In this document: positions 8,039 through 17,438 of the stretch, in pieces
Layout: the number at the start of each line of letters is the position of its first letter
Position numbering within the stretch: the stretch's first letter is position 1
Source: Acaudatibacter sp035532115
GTDB lineage: Bacteria; Pseudomonadota; Alphaproteobacteria; Caulobacterales; Caulobacteraceae
Reading direction: 5' to 3'
DNA: 64,000 bases
NCBI GenBank assembly: GCA_035532115.1
Contig: DATKRO010000087.1
Coordinates: 6,498 to 70,497 of the forward strand
Made by a program: the position numbers and the translations under genes
The notes under the pieces: model-generated
Told to the model about the DNA's origin: nothing
The model's input: only the letters and a program-made list of their open reading frames with translations
Database searches by the model: none

Positions 8039-9969
8039 GGCGGCGCGCCCGAGCCGCCTGCGGCCCCGGCGACGCGCGCCACCTCGGCGACGAGCGCGGC
8101 CGGCGAGATCGGCTTGGCGACGACGCCGTCGATGCCGCAGGCGCGGTAGGCCGCCAGCTGCTCGGGCATGACGTTGGCGGTGGTGGCGAGGATGGGCACC
8201 TGCGCCTTGTCGCCCCCCAGCGCGCGGATGCGGCGCGCGGCTTCGACGCCGTCCATCACCGGCATCTGGATGTCCATGAAGACGAGGTCGAAGTCGGCGC
8301 TCTCCACCGCCGCGACGCCGGCCGCGCCGTTCTCGGCGGTGGAGACCGCGGCGCCCAGCTGCCCCAGCATGCGCGTGGCGACGAGCCGATTGGTGGGATT
8401 GTCCTCCACCACCAGCACCTTCACGCCGGAAAGCCAGTCGCCGGTCCGGTCCTGGCTCGTCGCCGCCGGCTCTGCCGCCGCCGGCGCGCAGACCTCCGCC
8501 CAGAACGTCGAGCCCTCGCCGGCGCGGCTCTCGAATCCCACCGAGCCGCCCATCAGCTCGGCCAGACGCCGGGTGATCGCCAGGCCCAGTCCCGGGCCGC
8601 CGTAGCGGCGCGTGGCCGACGCATCGGCCTGGCTGAAGCGCTCGAAGAGGCCGGGTCTGGCGGCCTCGGCGACGCCGACGCCGGTGTCCTCGACCTCCAG
8701 GCGCAGGCGCATCGCCTCGCCCGCGCCGCTCGCCGAAAGACGCGCCTCGATGGCGCCGCGGTGGGTGAACTTCACCGCGTTGCCGATGAAGTGGAAGAAG
8801 ATCTTGCGCAGGCGCGCCGGATCGGCCGCGACCCAGCCGATTTCGGCCTGGCAGGCTTGCGTCAGGGCCACGCCCTTGGCCTGCGCCTCCGGGGCGAACA
8901 TGGCGACGATGGCCTCCAGCTGCTCGGCCGGGTCCACCGGCTCGCGGGCCAGCTCCAGCCTTCCGGCCTCGACGTCGGAGAAGTCGATGATGTCGTTGAG
9001 CAGGTCCGAGAGCCCGACGCCGGCGGCCAGCGCCCGCGCCACCAGCCGCTGCCGTTCTTCGGCCGGGGGTTCGGCCCCGATCAGGTGCAGGACGCCCAGG
9101 ACGCCGTTCATCGGCGTGCGGATCTCGTGGCTGATGTTGGCCAGGAACTGCGACTTGGCCTCGGCGGCGGCCCTGGCGGCCTTCTCGCCCTGCAGCGCCG
9201 CGTCGCGCGCCTCGGCCATCTCGGTCACGTCCTCGGCGATGCCCAGAACGTCCCAGCGGCCCGAGGCGCGGCGGCGCACCCCCTGCCAGGCGGCGCGCAG
9301 ATGGGTCCAGGGCTCGCCGTCGTGGCGGCGGGTGCGGTACTGGAGGGTTCCGGGCTCGCCGGTGGCGAGCGAGCGCCGCCAGATCCGGTCGACCGCTTCG
9401 CCGTCCTCGGGATGGATTTCGCTGCGGGTCAGCACTCCCGACCGCCGCTCGAGCGGCGCCCGGCCGGCATGGTCGGTGAAGTCGGGATCGATGACGTATT
9501 CGTCCGCCTCCACGTCATAGCGCCAGGCGGTGACGCCGGCGATCTGGCGCACCATGGCGGCGATGCGGCGCGCCTCCTCGTTGTCGATGTCGCGCTGACG
9601 CTCGGCGGTGACGTCGCGCAGGATCATCAGCACCCAGCCGTCGGCGGCGCGCACGGCGTGATGGCGCATCCAGATCCAGCCGCGGCTCCTGCCAGCCACG
9701 CGGTAGGTGAACACGGCCCGGGCCGCCGGCGGCAGGGCGGCGAGGTCCGCCAGCGCCGGCGCGACGTCGTTGGGATGCAAAAAGTCGTTGTAGAGCCTGT
9801 GTACGGACTGCTCGCTCGTCCAGCCGGTCGAGACGCTCCAGGCGCCGCCGACCCACTGCAGCTCGCCTTCCCTCAGCCCCACGAAGGCGTCCAGGCTGTT
9901 CTGGAGGAACCAGGCGCTGGCCCGCCACGCGCCGACGTCGACCAGCGTCTGTCCGGGCTCCGGCGCCAT
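8014..9969 (-). CDS. PAS-PAS hybrid sensor histidine kinase
   Basis: A 651-residue soluble hybrid kinase with no predicted transmembrane segment. Two PAS-like domains (about 10-125 and 140-255) lead into a HisKA domain with ISHEIRTPMNG (His281), an HATPase domain with IGNAVKFT, DTGVG and the GGPGLGLAI G2 box, and a C-terminal receiver (about 515-640) with acidic pair ED near 522, phospho-acceptor Asp566 in FMDIQMPVMDG and the conserved AKP lysine. The signal is unknown. No dedicated response regulator or phosphotransfer protein lies next to it. Its 3' end runs 25 bases into convergent panB. The 185 bases upstream form a divergent promoter region with the TPR gene. Confidence 0.9.
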   Translation of the reverse strand: MAPEPGQTLVDVGAWRASAWFLQNSLDAFVGLREGELQWVGGAWSVSTGWTSEQSVHRLYNDFLHPNDVAPALADLAALPPAARAVFTYRVAGRSRGWIWMRHHAVRAADGWVLMILRDVTAERQRDIDNEEARRIAAMVRQIAGVTAWRYDVEADEYVIDPDFTDHAGRAPLERRSGVLTRSEIHPEDGEAVDRIWRRSLATGEPGTLQYRTRRHDGEPWTHLRAAWQGVRRRASGRWDVLGIAEDVTEMAEARDAALQGEKAARAAAEAKSQFLANISHEIRTPMNGVLGVLHLIGAEPPAEERQRLVARALAAGVGLSDLLNDIIDFSDVEAGRLELAREPVDPAEQLEAIVAMFAPEAQAKGVALTQACQAEIGWVAADPARLRKIFFHFIGNAVKFTHRGAIEARLSASGAGEAMRLRLEVEDTGVGVAEAARPGLFERFSQADASATRRYGGPGLGLAITRRLAELMGGSVGFESRAGEGSTFWAEVCAPAAAEPAATSQDRTGDWLSGVKVLVVEDNPTNRLVATRMLGQLGAAVSTAENGAAGVAAVESADFDLVFMDIQMPVMDGVEAARRIRALGGDKAQVPILATTANVMPEQLAAYRACGIDGVVAKPISPAALVAEVARVAGAAGGSGAPPYPAGLAK

Positions 9970-10154
9970 CGTTCACCTCAAGTTGAACCCTGCCGCTCTA
10001 CGACCGTTCCGGTAAAGAATTGCTGTCCAAGCCGATCGGGAGGCCGAGAAATCTCGGCCGGCGGCCCGCGCCGAAGCCCCTCGTTGCAGCCACCGGCCTT
10101 CGCAGATAGGTTCGCGCGCCTTGGGGCGAAGAGCCCCGTCGGGAGCCCGCATTC

Positions 10155-10946
10155 GTGGTCGATCTGTTCGAAGAGGTCGAGGAGCAGCTGCGCTCCGACC
10201 GCTACAAGGCGCTGTTGCGCCGCATCGCGCCGTGGGTCAGCGGAATCTTCGGCGCGGTGGTTCTCGCCTACCTGGCCTACTGGGGCTTCAACCTCTTCGT
10301 GGCCCGCAACCTGTCGTCGGCCACCACGGCCTATCAGAAGGGCGTCGACGCCCTGGCGCAGAACGACGCGGGCGCCGCCTCCAGCGACTTCCAGGCGGCG
10401 GCGCGCTCGGCCTCGGCCGGCTACCGCTCGCTGGCGCTGATGCAGGAGGGCGGCCTCAGCCTGGCCGCCGGCAAACCCGAGGCGGCAGTGGGTTTCTTCG
10501 ACCAGGCCGCCAAGGCCGCGCCCAACCGGATCTTCGGCGATCTGGCGAGGCTGAGGGCGGCCGAAGCCATTCTCGACGCCGCGCCCTATCCGCAGCTGAA
10601 GACGCGCCTCGCGCCGCTCGCCGCCTCCGGTCGGCCCTACACCTTCCAGGCCCGCGAAGCGCTCGCGATGGCGAGGCTCCTCGCCGGCAGGACCAGCCAG
10701 GCGCGCGCCGATTTCCGCGATCTCTCCACCGCCATCGATGCGCCCCAGGACGTGGTGCAGCGCGCCAGCCTCGCCGTCGAGCTGATCGACGAGGGCGAGG
10801 CGCCCGCCGCCGTCGCCGCGGTGAAGGCTTCGCTGCAGAGCTCCGCCACAATGCCGCCGCCGGCGGCGGCCAGTGTCCAAGCGTCGCCGTCGCCGGCCGC
10901 CGGCCGGGGCGGACCGCCTCCATCCCCCGCGGGAGCCGCCCCATGA
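10155..10946 (+). CDS. TPR membrane protein, YfgM-like, upstream of bamB
   Basis: A 263-residue protein with a short cytoplasmic N-terminus (VDLFEEVEEQLRSDRYKALLRR), one transmembrane helix (about 25-45) and a periplasmic alanine-rich tetratricopeptide-like region (about 50-205). This matches the YfgM/TPR_21 family, whose E. coli member works with PpiD at the SecYEG exit. The start is GTG, and it ends in an ATGA overlap with bamB, an order (yfgM-bamB-der) conserved in many proteobacteria. The Ala/Pro-rich C-terminal tail (about 225-263) looks disordered. Confidence 0.85.
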   Translation: MVDLFEEVEEQLRSDRYKALLRRIAPWVSGIFGAVVLAYLAYWGFNLFVARNLSSATTAYQKGVDALAQNDAGAASSDFQAAARSASAGYRSLALMQEGGLSLAAGKPEAAVGFFDQAAKAAPNRIFGDLARLRAAEAILDAAPYPQLKTRLAPLAASGRPYTFQAREALAMARLLAGRTSQARADFRDLSTAIDAPQDVVQRASLAVELIDEGEAPAAVAAVKASLQSSATMPPPAAASVQASPSPAAGRGGPPPSPAGAAP

Positions 10947-12307
10947 CGCCTCGACGCCCGCTGAGCGTCATCGCCGCCATCTGCGCCAGCGCGCTCGCGC
11001 TCGGCGCCTGCTCGGCCATTTCCCACCTCAATCCGTTCCACTCGCGCCCCAAGCGGCTGGCCGAGGAAGCGCAGAGCATCTCGCTGCTGCAGCTCAACGA
11101 CCAGTTGCGCGTGTCCGGCACGCTCGAGGGCCAGGATTTCTTCCTGCCGCCGCCGCAGCCGCAGGCCGAATGGCCGCTGCCCGGCGGCACGCCTGAGCAG
11201 TCGGTGGAGAACGTCGCCGCCGCGCCGGACTTCCAGATCGCCTGGCGGCGCCACTTCGGCGACGGCTCGACGCGCGCGCGCCACGTGATCGCGCCGCCGA
11301 TCATGGCCGACGGCAAGGTGTTCGTGATGGACGGCCTGGCGAACGTCTCGGCCCACGACGCGCGCACCGGGGCCCAGATCTGGCGGGTGAACCTGCGCCC
11401 CAAGGCCAAGCGCGACAAGCTCGGCTTCGGCGGCGGCCTCGCCTATGCCGACGGCAAGATCTACGCCTCCTCCGGCTACCGGCTGGTGGCGCGGCTCGAC
11501 GCCGACACCGGGCGCCTCGAATGGGAAACCCGCACCGACGCGCCGATCCACGCCGCCCCCACGGTGGGCGACGGACGGGTGTACGTGGTCGACGTCGACG
11601 ACGAGCTCCTGACCTTCGACACCGCCAACGGAACGCCCGATTGGAACTATCAGGCGCTCACCGAGCCGGCGCGCATCCTCGCGGCCTCCAGTCCGGCCCT
11701 CGAGGGCGACACCCTGGTCGCCTCGTTCGCCTCCGGCGAACTGGTCGCCCTTCGCGCCGACAACGGCACCGAGCTTTGGAACGAGAGCCTGTCGCGCACG
11801 ACGCGCAACAATGCGCTTTCGGAGATCCGCGACATCGCCGGCCGGCCGGTGATCTACAAGGGCGACGTGTTCGCGGTCAGCCACGCCGACGTGATGACGG
11901 ACACGAACCTGCGCACCGGCGCGGTGCGCTGGCAGTTGCCGGTGTCGGCGATCACCTCGCCCTGGGCGGCGGGCGACGTGGTCTTCGTGGTCGACCAGAC
12001 CGGCGAGGTCGTCTGCATCTCGCGGGATTCCGGCCAGCTCTACTGGCTGACCGACCTCAACGAGCCGGCGCCGCGCAAGGGCAAGAAGCCGGGCAGGCGC
12101 TCGCGCGCCATCTGGTCCAGCCCGATCCTGGCGTCCAACCGGCTGATCACCGTGTCCGACAAGGGCGAAGCGGTGGCGCTCGATCCGAAGACCGGCAAGG
12201 TGGAGCGGCGGCTCAAGATCGGCGACGACGCCCTGATCGGCCCGATCGCCGCCGGCGGCCTCGTCTATGTCGCAACCCAGAGGGCCGACCTGATCGCGAT
12301 CCGCTAG
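10943..12307 (+). CDS. bamB: outer-membrane assembly lipoprotein BamB
   Basis: BamB is the beta-propeller lipoprotein of the BAM complex that inserts beta-barrel proteins into the outer membrane. This 454-residue protein has a lipoprotein signal (SALALGAC) with the lipid cysteine near residue 22, then a linker and repeated PQQ-type blades with motifs such as DARTGAQIWRVNL, DADTGRLEWET, DTANGTPDWNY, DNGTELWNESL, DSGQLYWLTDL and DPKTGKVERR. Start and coupling are given by the ATGA overlap with the TPR gene. The last residues ADLIAIR end as in family members. The context before der supports the assignment. Confidence 0.93.
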   Translation: MTPRRPLSVIAAICASALALGACSAISHLNPFHSRPKRLAEEAQSISLLQLNDQLRVSGTLEGQDFFLPPPQPQAEWPLPGGTPEQSVENVAAAPDFQIAWRRHFGDGSTRARHVIAPPIMADGKVFVMDGLANVSAHDARTGAQIWRVNLRPKAKRDKLGFGGGLAYADGKIYASSGYRLVARLDADTGRLEWETRTDAPIHAAPTVGDGRVYVVDVDDELLTFDTANGTPDWNYQALTEPARILAASSPALEGDTLVASFASGELVALRADNGTELWNESLSRTTRNNALSEIRDIAGRPVIYKGDVFAVSHADVMTDTNLRTGAVRWQLPVSAITSPWAAGDVVFVVDQTGEVVCISRDSGQLYWLTDLNEPAPRKGKKPGRRSRAIWSSPILASNRLITVSDKGEAVALDPKTGKVERRLKIGDDALIGPIAAGGLVYVATQRADLIAIR

Positions 12308-12338
12308 CTTGTCGCGCCCGGTCGGCCCACGGAGCCCC

Positions 12339-13790
12339 ATGATCAAGCTCGCCATCGTCGGGCGGCCCAACGTCGGCAAGTCGACGCTGTTCAATCGCCT
12401 GGCCGGGCGTCGGCTGGCGCTGGTGGACGACCGGCCGGGCGTGACCCGGGACCGGCGCCTGGCCATCGGCCGGCTCGGCGACCTCGATCTGGAGCTGATC
12501 GACACCGCCGGCTTCGAGGACGTGGAGGACGAGAGCCTGGAAGCGCGGATGCGCCGCCAGACCGAACTGGCGCTGGACGAGGCCGATGCGGCTCTCTTCG
12601 TCATCGACGCCCGCCAGGGGGTCACGGCGCTGGACCAGAGCTTCGCCGCCGTGCTGCGGCGGCGCGGCCGGCCGGTCGTGGTGGTGGCCAACAAGTCCGA
12701 GGGCAGGGCGGGCGACGCCGGCGCCCTGGAAGCGTTCGCGCTCGGCTTCGGCGAGCCGGTGGCGATCTCGGCCGAACACGGCGAAGGCCTCTCCGATCTC
12801 TATGACGCCATCGCCGCCGCCGCGCCCCGGGCGCCGTCAGCCGAACCGGAAGCCTCGGAGAAGCCGCTTCGCATCGCCATCATCGGACGCCCGAACGCCG
12901 GCAAGTCGACGCTCGCCAACCGCCTCCTCGGCGAGGAGCGCCTGCTCACCGGCCCCGAGGCCGGCATCACCCGCGATGCGATCCCGGTGGACTGGAGCTG
13001 GGAGGGACGGCCGGTGCGGCTGGTGGACACCGCCGGGCTCAGGCGCAAGGCGCGCGTGGTCGAGGCGCTGGAGCGGCTCTCGACCCACGACGCCATCCGC
13101 GCCATCGGCTTCGCCGAGGTGGTGATCCTGGTGATGGACGCCGCCCACCCGCTCGAGACCCAGGATCTGCAGCTCGCCGATCTGGTGGAGCGCGAGGGGC
13201 GGGCGCTGGTCTTCGTGCTCGCCAAATGGGACCTGGTCGAGGATCCGGCCGAGCGCCTGCGCGACTGCGCCGAGATCGCCGCGCGCAGCCTGCCGCAGCT
13301 GCGCGGCGCGCCGATGGTGGCGCTCTCGGCCGAGACCGGCCGCGGGCTGGAGCGGCTGATGCCCGCCGTCGTCAAGGCCCACGCCGACTGGTCGACCAAG
13401 GTCAAGACTTCCGATCTCAACGAGTGGCTGCGCCTGGCGGTGCAGCGCCATCCGCCGCCGGCCGTGGACGGGCGGCGCATCCGGCCCAAGTACATCGCCC
13501 AGACCAAGGCGCGGCCGCCGACCTTCGTGCTCATCGCCAGCCGCGCCGACAAGCTTCCCGACAGCTATCGCCGCTATCTGATCAACTCGATCCGCCAGAG
13601 CTTCGAACTGCCGGGCACGCCGATCCGCCTCGTCGCCAAGGCCGGCGCCAATCCGTATGGGCATGAAGGCGCCGGCAAGGGGCGGGCGCTCAGAGCGAAG
13701 CGGCCGCCGGCGCGCTCCGCCAGTCGCGCAGCGCCTGGGTCTCGCTCGGCAGACCGAGCCCCTCGGCGCCCGCGTACGCCACGATCATAG
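12339..13790 (+). CDS. der: ribosome biogenesis GTPase Der (EngA)
   Basis: Der has two tandem GTPase domains and a KH-like domain and helps mature the 50S ribosomal subunit. Here G1 motifs GRPNVGKST (about 8-16) and GRPNAGKST (about 184-192) start the two G domains; DTAG occurs in both, and NKSE and AKWD serve as specificity motifs. The C-terminal KH domain contains RPPTFVLIASR and ends near GTPIRL. I chose the ATG at 12339 rather than an upstream TTG because IKLAIVGRPNVGKS starts the first domain. The frame continues past the usual end with about 40 Arg/Ala-rich residues laid over the 3' end of the convergent SDR gene, which suggests a lost or displaced stop. Confidence 0.93.
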   Translation: MIKLAIVGRPNVGKSTLFNRLAGRRLALVDDRPGVTRDRRLAIGRLGDLDLELIDTAGFEDVEDESLEARMRRQTELALDEADAALFVIDARQGVTALDQSFAAVLRRRGRPVVVVANKSEGRAGDAGALEAFALGFGEPVAISAEHGEGLSDLYDAIAAAAPRAPSAEPEASEKPLRIAIIGRPNAGKSTLANRLLGEERLLTGPEAGITRDAIPVDWSWEGRPVRLVDTAGLRRKARVVEALERLSTHDAIRAIGFAEVVILVMDAAHPLETQDLQLADLVEREGRALVFVLAKWDLVEDPAERLRDCAEIAARSLPQLRGAPMVALSAETGRGLERLMPAVVKAHADWSTKVKTSDLNEWLRLAVQRHPPPAVDGRRIRPKYIAQTKARPPTFVLIASRADKLPDSYRRYLINSIRQSFELPGTPIRLVAKAGANPYGHEGAGKGRALRAKRPPARSASRAAPGSRSADRAPRRPRTPRS

Positions 13791-14442
13791 GCCCGACCTC
13801 GCCCGGATCGGTCTGGGTGGCGGGATCCTCGCCCGGGAAGGCCTCGGCGCGCAGACGCGTGCGCACCACGCCCGGGTCGATCAGCACGGCGCGGACGGCG
13901 GTGTGTTCGATCTCGTCGGCCCAGCTGCGCACCAGAGCTTCGAGACCGGCCTTGGAGGCGGCGTAGCCGCCCCAGAACGCGCGCGGCCGGCTGGCGATGT
14001 CGCAGGTCAGAAACAGCGCCCGCCCGCGCGGGCTTTGACGCAGCAGGGGCTCGAAGGCGCGGATCAGCCTGTAGGCGGCGGTGAGGTTCGTGGCGACGAG
14101 CCGATCCCACAGCTTCGGGTCCAGGTGCGCCACCGGCCAGAGTCCCCCCAGCGTCGCCGCGGCGTGGACGAGGATGTCGAGACGCCCGTGGCGCTGGTGG
14201 ATTTCCAGGCCCAGCGCATCGACGCCGTCGGCCTCGATCAGATCGAGCGGCGCCAGCGTCGCGGCCGGCCGGCCGGCGGCGCGGATCTCGTCGTCCAGTT
14301 CCTCGAGCGCGCCCTGGGTGCGGCCGACCGCGATCACCTGGGCGCCGGCCCTGGCCAGGGCGAGCGCGCCGGCGCGGCCGACGCCGCGCGTGGCGCCGGT
14401 GACGAGGGCGATGCGGCCTTCGAGGGGCAGGGGCTGGACCAT
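13690..14442 (-). CDS. short-chain dehydrogenase/reductase with Cys at the Ser position
   Basis: A 250-residue Rossmann-fold oxidoreductase. The glycine-rich nucleotide loop TGATRGVG is at about 15-22. The active site has Tyr160 and Lys164 in YAASK, but the residue 13 before the tyrosine, normally the catalytic serine, is Cys147 (LFLTCDIASRPRAFWGGY). The usual NNAG motif is replaced by HAAA near 93-96. It may be a reductase with altered chemistry or a YciK-like subgroup of unknown substrate. It is convergent with and overlaps der by about 100 bases. Short spacing downstream of its start (106 bases) separates it from the divergent hybrid kinase. Confidence 0.82.
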   Translation of the reverse strand: MVQPLPLEGRIALVTGATRGVGRAGALALARAGAQVIAVGRTQGALEELDDEIRAAGRPAATLAPLDLIEADGVDALGLEIHQRHGRLDILVHAAATLGGLWPVAHLDPKLWDRLVATNLTAAYRLIRAFEPLLRQSPRGRALFLTCDIASRPRAFWGGYAASKAGLEALVRSWADEIEHTAVRAVLIDPGVVRTRLRAEAFPGEDPATQTDPGEVGPMIVAYAGAEGLGLPSETQALRDWRSAPAAASL

Positions 14443-14548
14443 GCGCGGCTTCTAGCCTGTCGGGGCGGCGAGGTGAATCGGGGCTTTACGCGCCATTGAG
14501 GAATTCCACCCTAGGGTGGCGCCCGCTCCCCGCTGATCCGCCGAGGCC

Positions 14549-16762
14549 ATGTTCCGCCATCTCCGCACCAAGCTGACGGTGCTCTACGCGGGCCTCTTTG
14601 CGGCGAGTCTCGTCCTCATCGCCAGCCTGGCCCTGGCGGCGATGTCGGACAACGCCCAGCGCGTCGTGCGCAAGGAGCTGGCGACCAGCAGCCGGGTGTT
14701 CCAGCAGGTGTGGGCGCAGCGCGCCGCGCAGCTCGACACCGATGCGGTGCTGCTCGCCCACGATTTCGGCTTCCGCACCGCCGTCGCCAGCGGCGACATT
14801 CCAACCATCCGTTCGGCCCTCGATAATCTGAAGCAGCGGCTGGGCGTCGAAAAGGCGCTGCTGATCACCGCCGACGGCCACGTCGTCTCGGCCGACGGCG
14901 CCGCCGACGGTCTCGACCGGAGCACCGTTCGCGCGCTCCAGGGCGACGTCGACACCACCCGCGTGCTCCCCATCGGCGGCTGGCCCTGCGAGATCGTCTC
15001 CTCGCCGATCGTTCCGGGAAGCAACGCCGGCTGGGTGGTGTTCGCCGCCAGGCTCGACCGGAAGCAGATGAACGCGCTCCAGTCGATGGCCGCCATACCC
15101 CTCAGGGCCTCGGTCGCCTACAGGCTCGCCCCGGGGGTCTGGCGCGACAACAGCGGCGCGAGCGGCGGGCGCGTCGAGGCGAGCGTCGCCCGGTTCCTGG
15201 AGGCCGCGATCCTGCGGCCAAGCTCGCCGCCCGACCTTCTGGGAAGCGGCCAGGGCAAGGCGATGGCGGTGGCGACGCGGCTCGATTCGCTGGCGCCGAA
15301 CCGGCCCACGGTGCTGCTGCTGCAATATCCCCTGGTCAAGGCCATGGCGCCCTACCGGCTGCTGTTCGCGCTGCTGCTCGGCGCCGGCGCCCTGGGCTTC
15401 TGCGTGCTGCTGGCCGGCGCCTGGGCGCTGGCCCGGTCGGTGACCCGGCCGATCTCGGCCCTGGAGCAGGCGACCGGGCGCTTGAGCCGCGGCGAGCGCG
15501 CCCGCGTCGAGGTGCAGACCCGCGACGAGATCGGCCGTCTCGCCGAGAGCTTCAACAGCATGGCCGCCGAGATCCATCAGCGCGAGCACGAGCTGGAGTC
15601 GGCGCGCGACGAGGCGCAGGCCTCCAACCGCGCCAAGAGCACGTTCCTGGCCAACATGGGTCACGAGGTGCGCACGCCGCTCAACGGCGTGATCGGCCTC
15701 GCCGGCGTCCTCGCCGGCACTCGGCTCGACGCCGAACAGCAGCAGATGCTCGCGACCATCCAGAGTTCCGCCGCGGTGCTGCAGCGCCTTCTCGACGACG
15801 TGCTCGATCTGGCCGAGGTCGAGGCGGGCGCAATGCGGATCGTCGAGGACGACTTCGACCTCGGCGCGGCGATTTCGGCCGTGGCGCAGGCGGCCGCGGT
15901 CCAGTGCCGAGCCAAGGGACTGGCGTTCACCCTGGCGATGGACGAGAGCGTGGACGTGGCCGTGAACGGCGACCGCGTGCGTCTGGGCCAGATCCTCGGC
16001 AATCTGCTCGACAATGCGGTGAAGTTCACCGAGACGGGCGGCGTCACCCTGTCGGCTGTCCGCGGATCGGACGGGGTGCGCTTGGAGGTGCGCGACACCG
16101 GCGTCGGCTTCGACCTGGCCACCGCCGCCCAGCTCTTCAGGCCGTTCCATCAGGCGGACGGCTCGCTCGCCCGCAGGTACGGTGGCGCCGGGTTGGGGCT
16201 CGGCCTGTCGCGCGAACTCGCCCGGGCCATGGGCGGCGACCTCGGCGCGGCGGCCGCGCCCGGCGAAGGGGCGGTCTTCACCCTCGTCCTGCCCTTGCCG
16301 CTCGCGAAGATCGTGCCCGGCGGCGCCGCGCCCGCGCCGGTCGAGGACGGCGCACCGCTGCGCGCCCTGGTGGTCGACGATCACGAGGCCAACCGCACCG
16401 TCGCGCGCCTCATCCTCGAGAGCGCCGGGCTCCAGGTGGTCTGCGCCGAGGACGGCGCCGAGGCGGCCCGCGCCGTCGCCGGCGAGCGCTTCGATGTCGT
16501 GTTCATGGACATGCAGATGCCGGTCATGGACGGCCTTTGCGCCATCCGCGCCATCCGCGAGAACGAGCGCGCCGCGCAGGCGCCCAGGACGCCGATCCTG
16601 ATGCTCAGCGCCAACGTCCTGCCCGAACACGTCGAGGCGGCCCGGGTGGCCGGCGCCGACGGCCACGTGGCCAAGCCCGTGACCCCGCCGCGCCTGATCG
16701 CCGCCGTCGAGCAGGCGCTGAACCCGGCGGGCGACGGCGGCTTGCGCGACGCGGCCGCCTGA
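14549..16762 (+). CDS. membrane hybrid histidine kinase with periplasmic Cache-like sensor
   Basis: A 737-residue hybrid kinase. Two transmembrane helices (about 9-31 and 268-296) frame a periplasmic sensor of about 235 residues that resembles double-Cache sensors (for example LGVEKALLITADGHVV). A HAMP domain (about 297-348), HisKA with GHEVRTPLNG (His372), HATPase with LDNAVKFT, DTGVGF and GGAGLGLGL, and a receiver domain (about 605-725, Asp654 in FMDMQMPVMDG, AKP lysine) follow. It lies four bases-scale close to the cupredoxin gene and beside the haemoglobin/DUF3034 remnants. Similar sensors near DUF3034 genes are familiar to me in other proteobacteria. Ligand is unknown; a copper, oxygen or nitric-oxide related signal is inference from the neighbours. 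Confidence 0.9.
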   Translation: MFRHLRTKLTVLYAGLFAASLVLIASLALAAMSDNAQRVVRKELATSSRVFQQVWAQRAAQLDTDAVLLAHDFGFRTAVASGDIPTIRSALDNLKQRLGVEKALLITADGHVVSADGAADGLDRSTVRALQGDVDTTRVLPIGGWPCEIVSSPIVPGSNAGWVVFAARLDRKQMNALQSMAAIPLRASVAYRLAPGVWRDNSGASGGRVEASVARFLEAAILRPSSPPDLLGSGQGKAMAVATRLDSLAPNRPTVLLLQYPLVKAMAPYRLLFALLLGAGALGFCVLLAGAWALARSVTRPISALEQATGRLSRGERARVEVQTRDEIGRLAESFNSMAAEIHQREHELESARDEAQASNRAKSTFLANMGHEVRTPLNGVIGLAGVLAGTRLDAEQQQMLATIQSSAAVLQRLLDDVLDLAEVEAGAMRIVEDDFDLGAAISAVAQAAAVQCRAKGLAFTLAMDESVDVAVNGDRVRLGQILGNLLDNAVKFTETGGVTLSAVRGSDGVRLEVRDTGVGFDLATAAQLFRPFHQADGSLARRYGGAGLGLGLSRELARAMGGDLGAAAAPGEGAVFTLVLPLPLAKIVPGGAAPAPVEDGAPLRALVVDDHEANRTVARLILESAGLQVVCAEDGAEAARAVAGERFDVVFMDMQMPVMDGLCAIRAIRENERAAQAPRTPILMLSANVLPEHVEAARVAGADGHVAKPVTPPRLIAAVEQALNPAGDGGLRDAAA

Positions 16763-16805
16763 GGCGTTGCTGGGCGCCGAGCAGACTCGGTCTAGGCTGC
16801 GCCGC

Positions 16806-17426
16806 GTGCGCTTCTTGCTGGTCGCCCTGCTCTGGCTGCTTGCCCCGCTCTCGGCGGTCGCCGGCGATCTGGTCGTCCAGGTGCGCACGCCGCAGGGGGC
16901 GCCGATCGTGGATGCGGTGGCCAGCGTCGCCGTCGCCCACCCCGGCCCGATCCGCTTTGCGTGGCCCTACCGGATGTCGCAGCACGATATCCAGTTCGAC
17001 CCGTTCGTGCTCATCGTTCCGGTGGGCGCGGTCGTCGAGTTCCCCAACCTCGACCGGGTCCGCCACCACGTCTATTCGTTCTCGCCCGCCAAGGTCTTCC
17101 AGCTCAAGCTCTACGGTCATGAGCAGACCCGCATCGTCCATTTCGACAAGCCCGGGGTGGTCCAGCTCGGCTGCAACATCCATGACCGGATGATCGCCTT
17201 CATCGACGTCGTGACGACGCCGCTCGCCGCCAGGACCGACGCCAGCGGCGTCGCCGTCATCCACGATGTCCCGGCCGGGGTTCAGTCGCTGACGGTCTGG
17301 CGCCCTTATCTGCATGCGCCCGGCAACGCTTTGGTCCAGAGCATCGACGTCGCCTCGGCCGGCGGCACCCGCGTGAGCGTTGTGGGCGAACTGCGGGCGC
17401 CCGCGCCGCGCGCCCGCATGTACTGA
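16806..17426 (+). CDS. periplasmic cupredoxin (methylamine utilization-like) protein
   Basis: A 206-residue exported protein. From the GTG at 16806 a clean signal peptide runs to about residue 19 (ending SAVAG); an upstream in-frame TTG at 16767 would add an unneeded leader. The mature part has a plastocyanin-like fold with all type-1 copper ligands visible: a histidine of RHHVYSF (87 or 88), Cys123, His126 and Met129 in GCNIHDRM. A C-terminal domain of about 60 residues resembles a carboxypeptidase-regulatory-like beta sandwich. Databases often call such proteins methylamine utilization protein by similarity only; no methylamine dehydrogenase genes are nearby. It would carry or sense copper or electrons in the periplasm. 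Confidence 0.85.
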   Translation: MRFLLVALLWLLAPLSAVAGDLVVQVRTPQGAPIVDAVASVAVAHPGPIRFAWPYRMSQHDIQFDPFVLIVPVGAVVEFPNLDRVRHHVYSFSPAKVFQLKLYGHEQTRIVHFDKPGVVQLGCNIHDRMIAFIDVVTTPLAARTDASGVAVIHDVPAGVQSLTVWRPYLHAPGNALVQSIDVASAGGTRVSVVGELRAPAPRARMY

Positions 17427-17438
17427 GGCGCCGGCGCT

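Noticed and set aside
14486..16888. 800-codon frame antisense to the hybrid kinase
   Set aside because: No domain features; mirrors the coding strand with Arg/Gly/His/Gln-rich composition.
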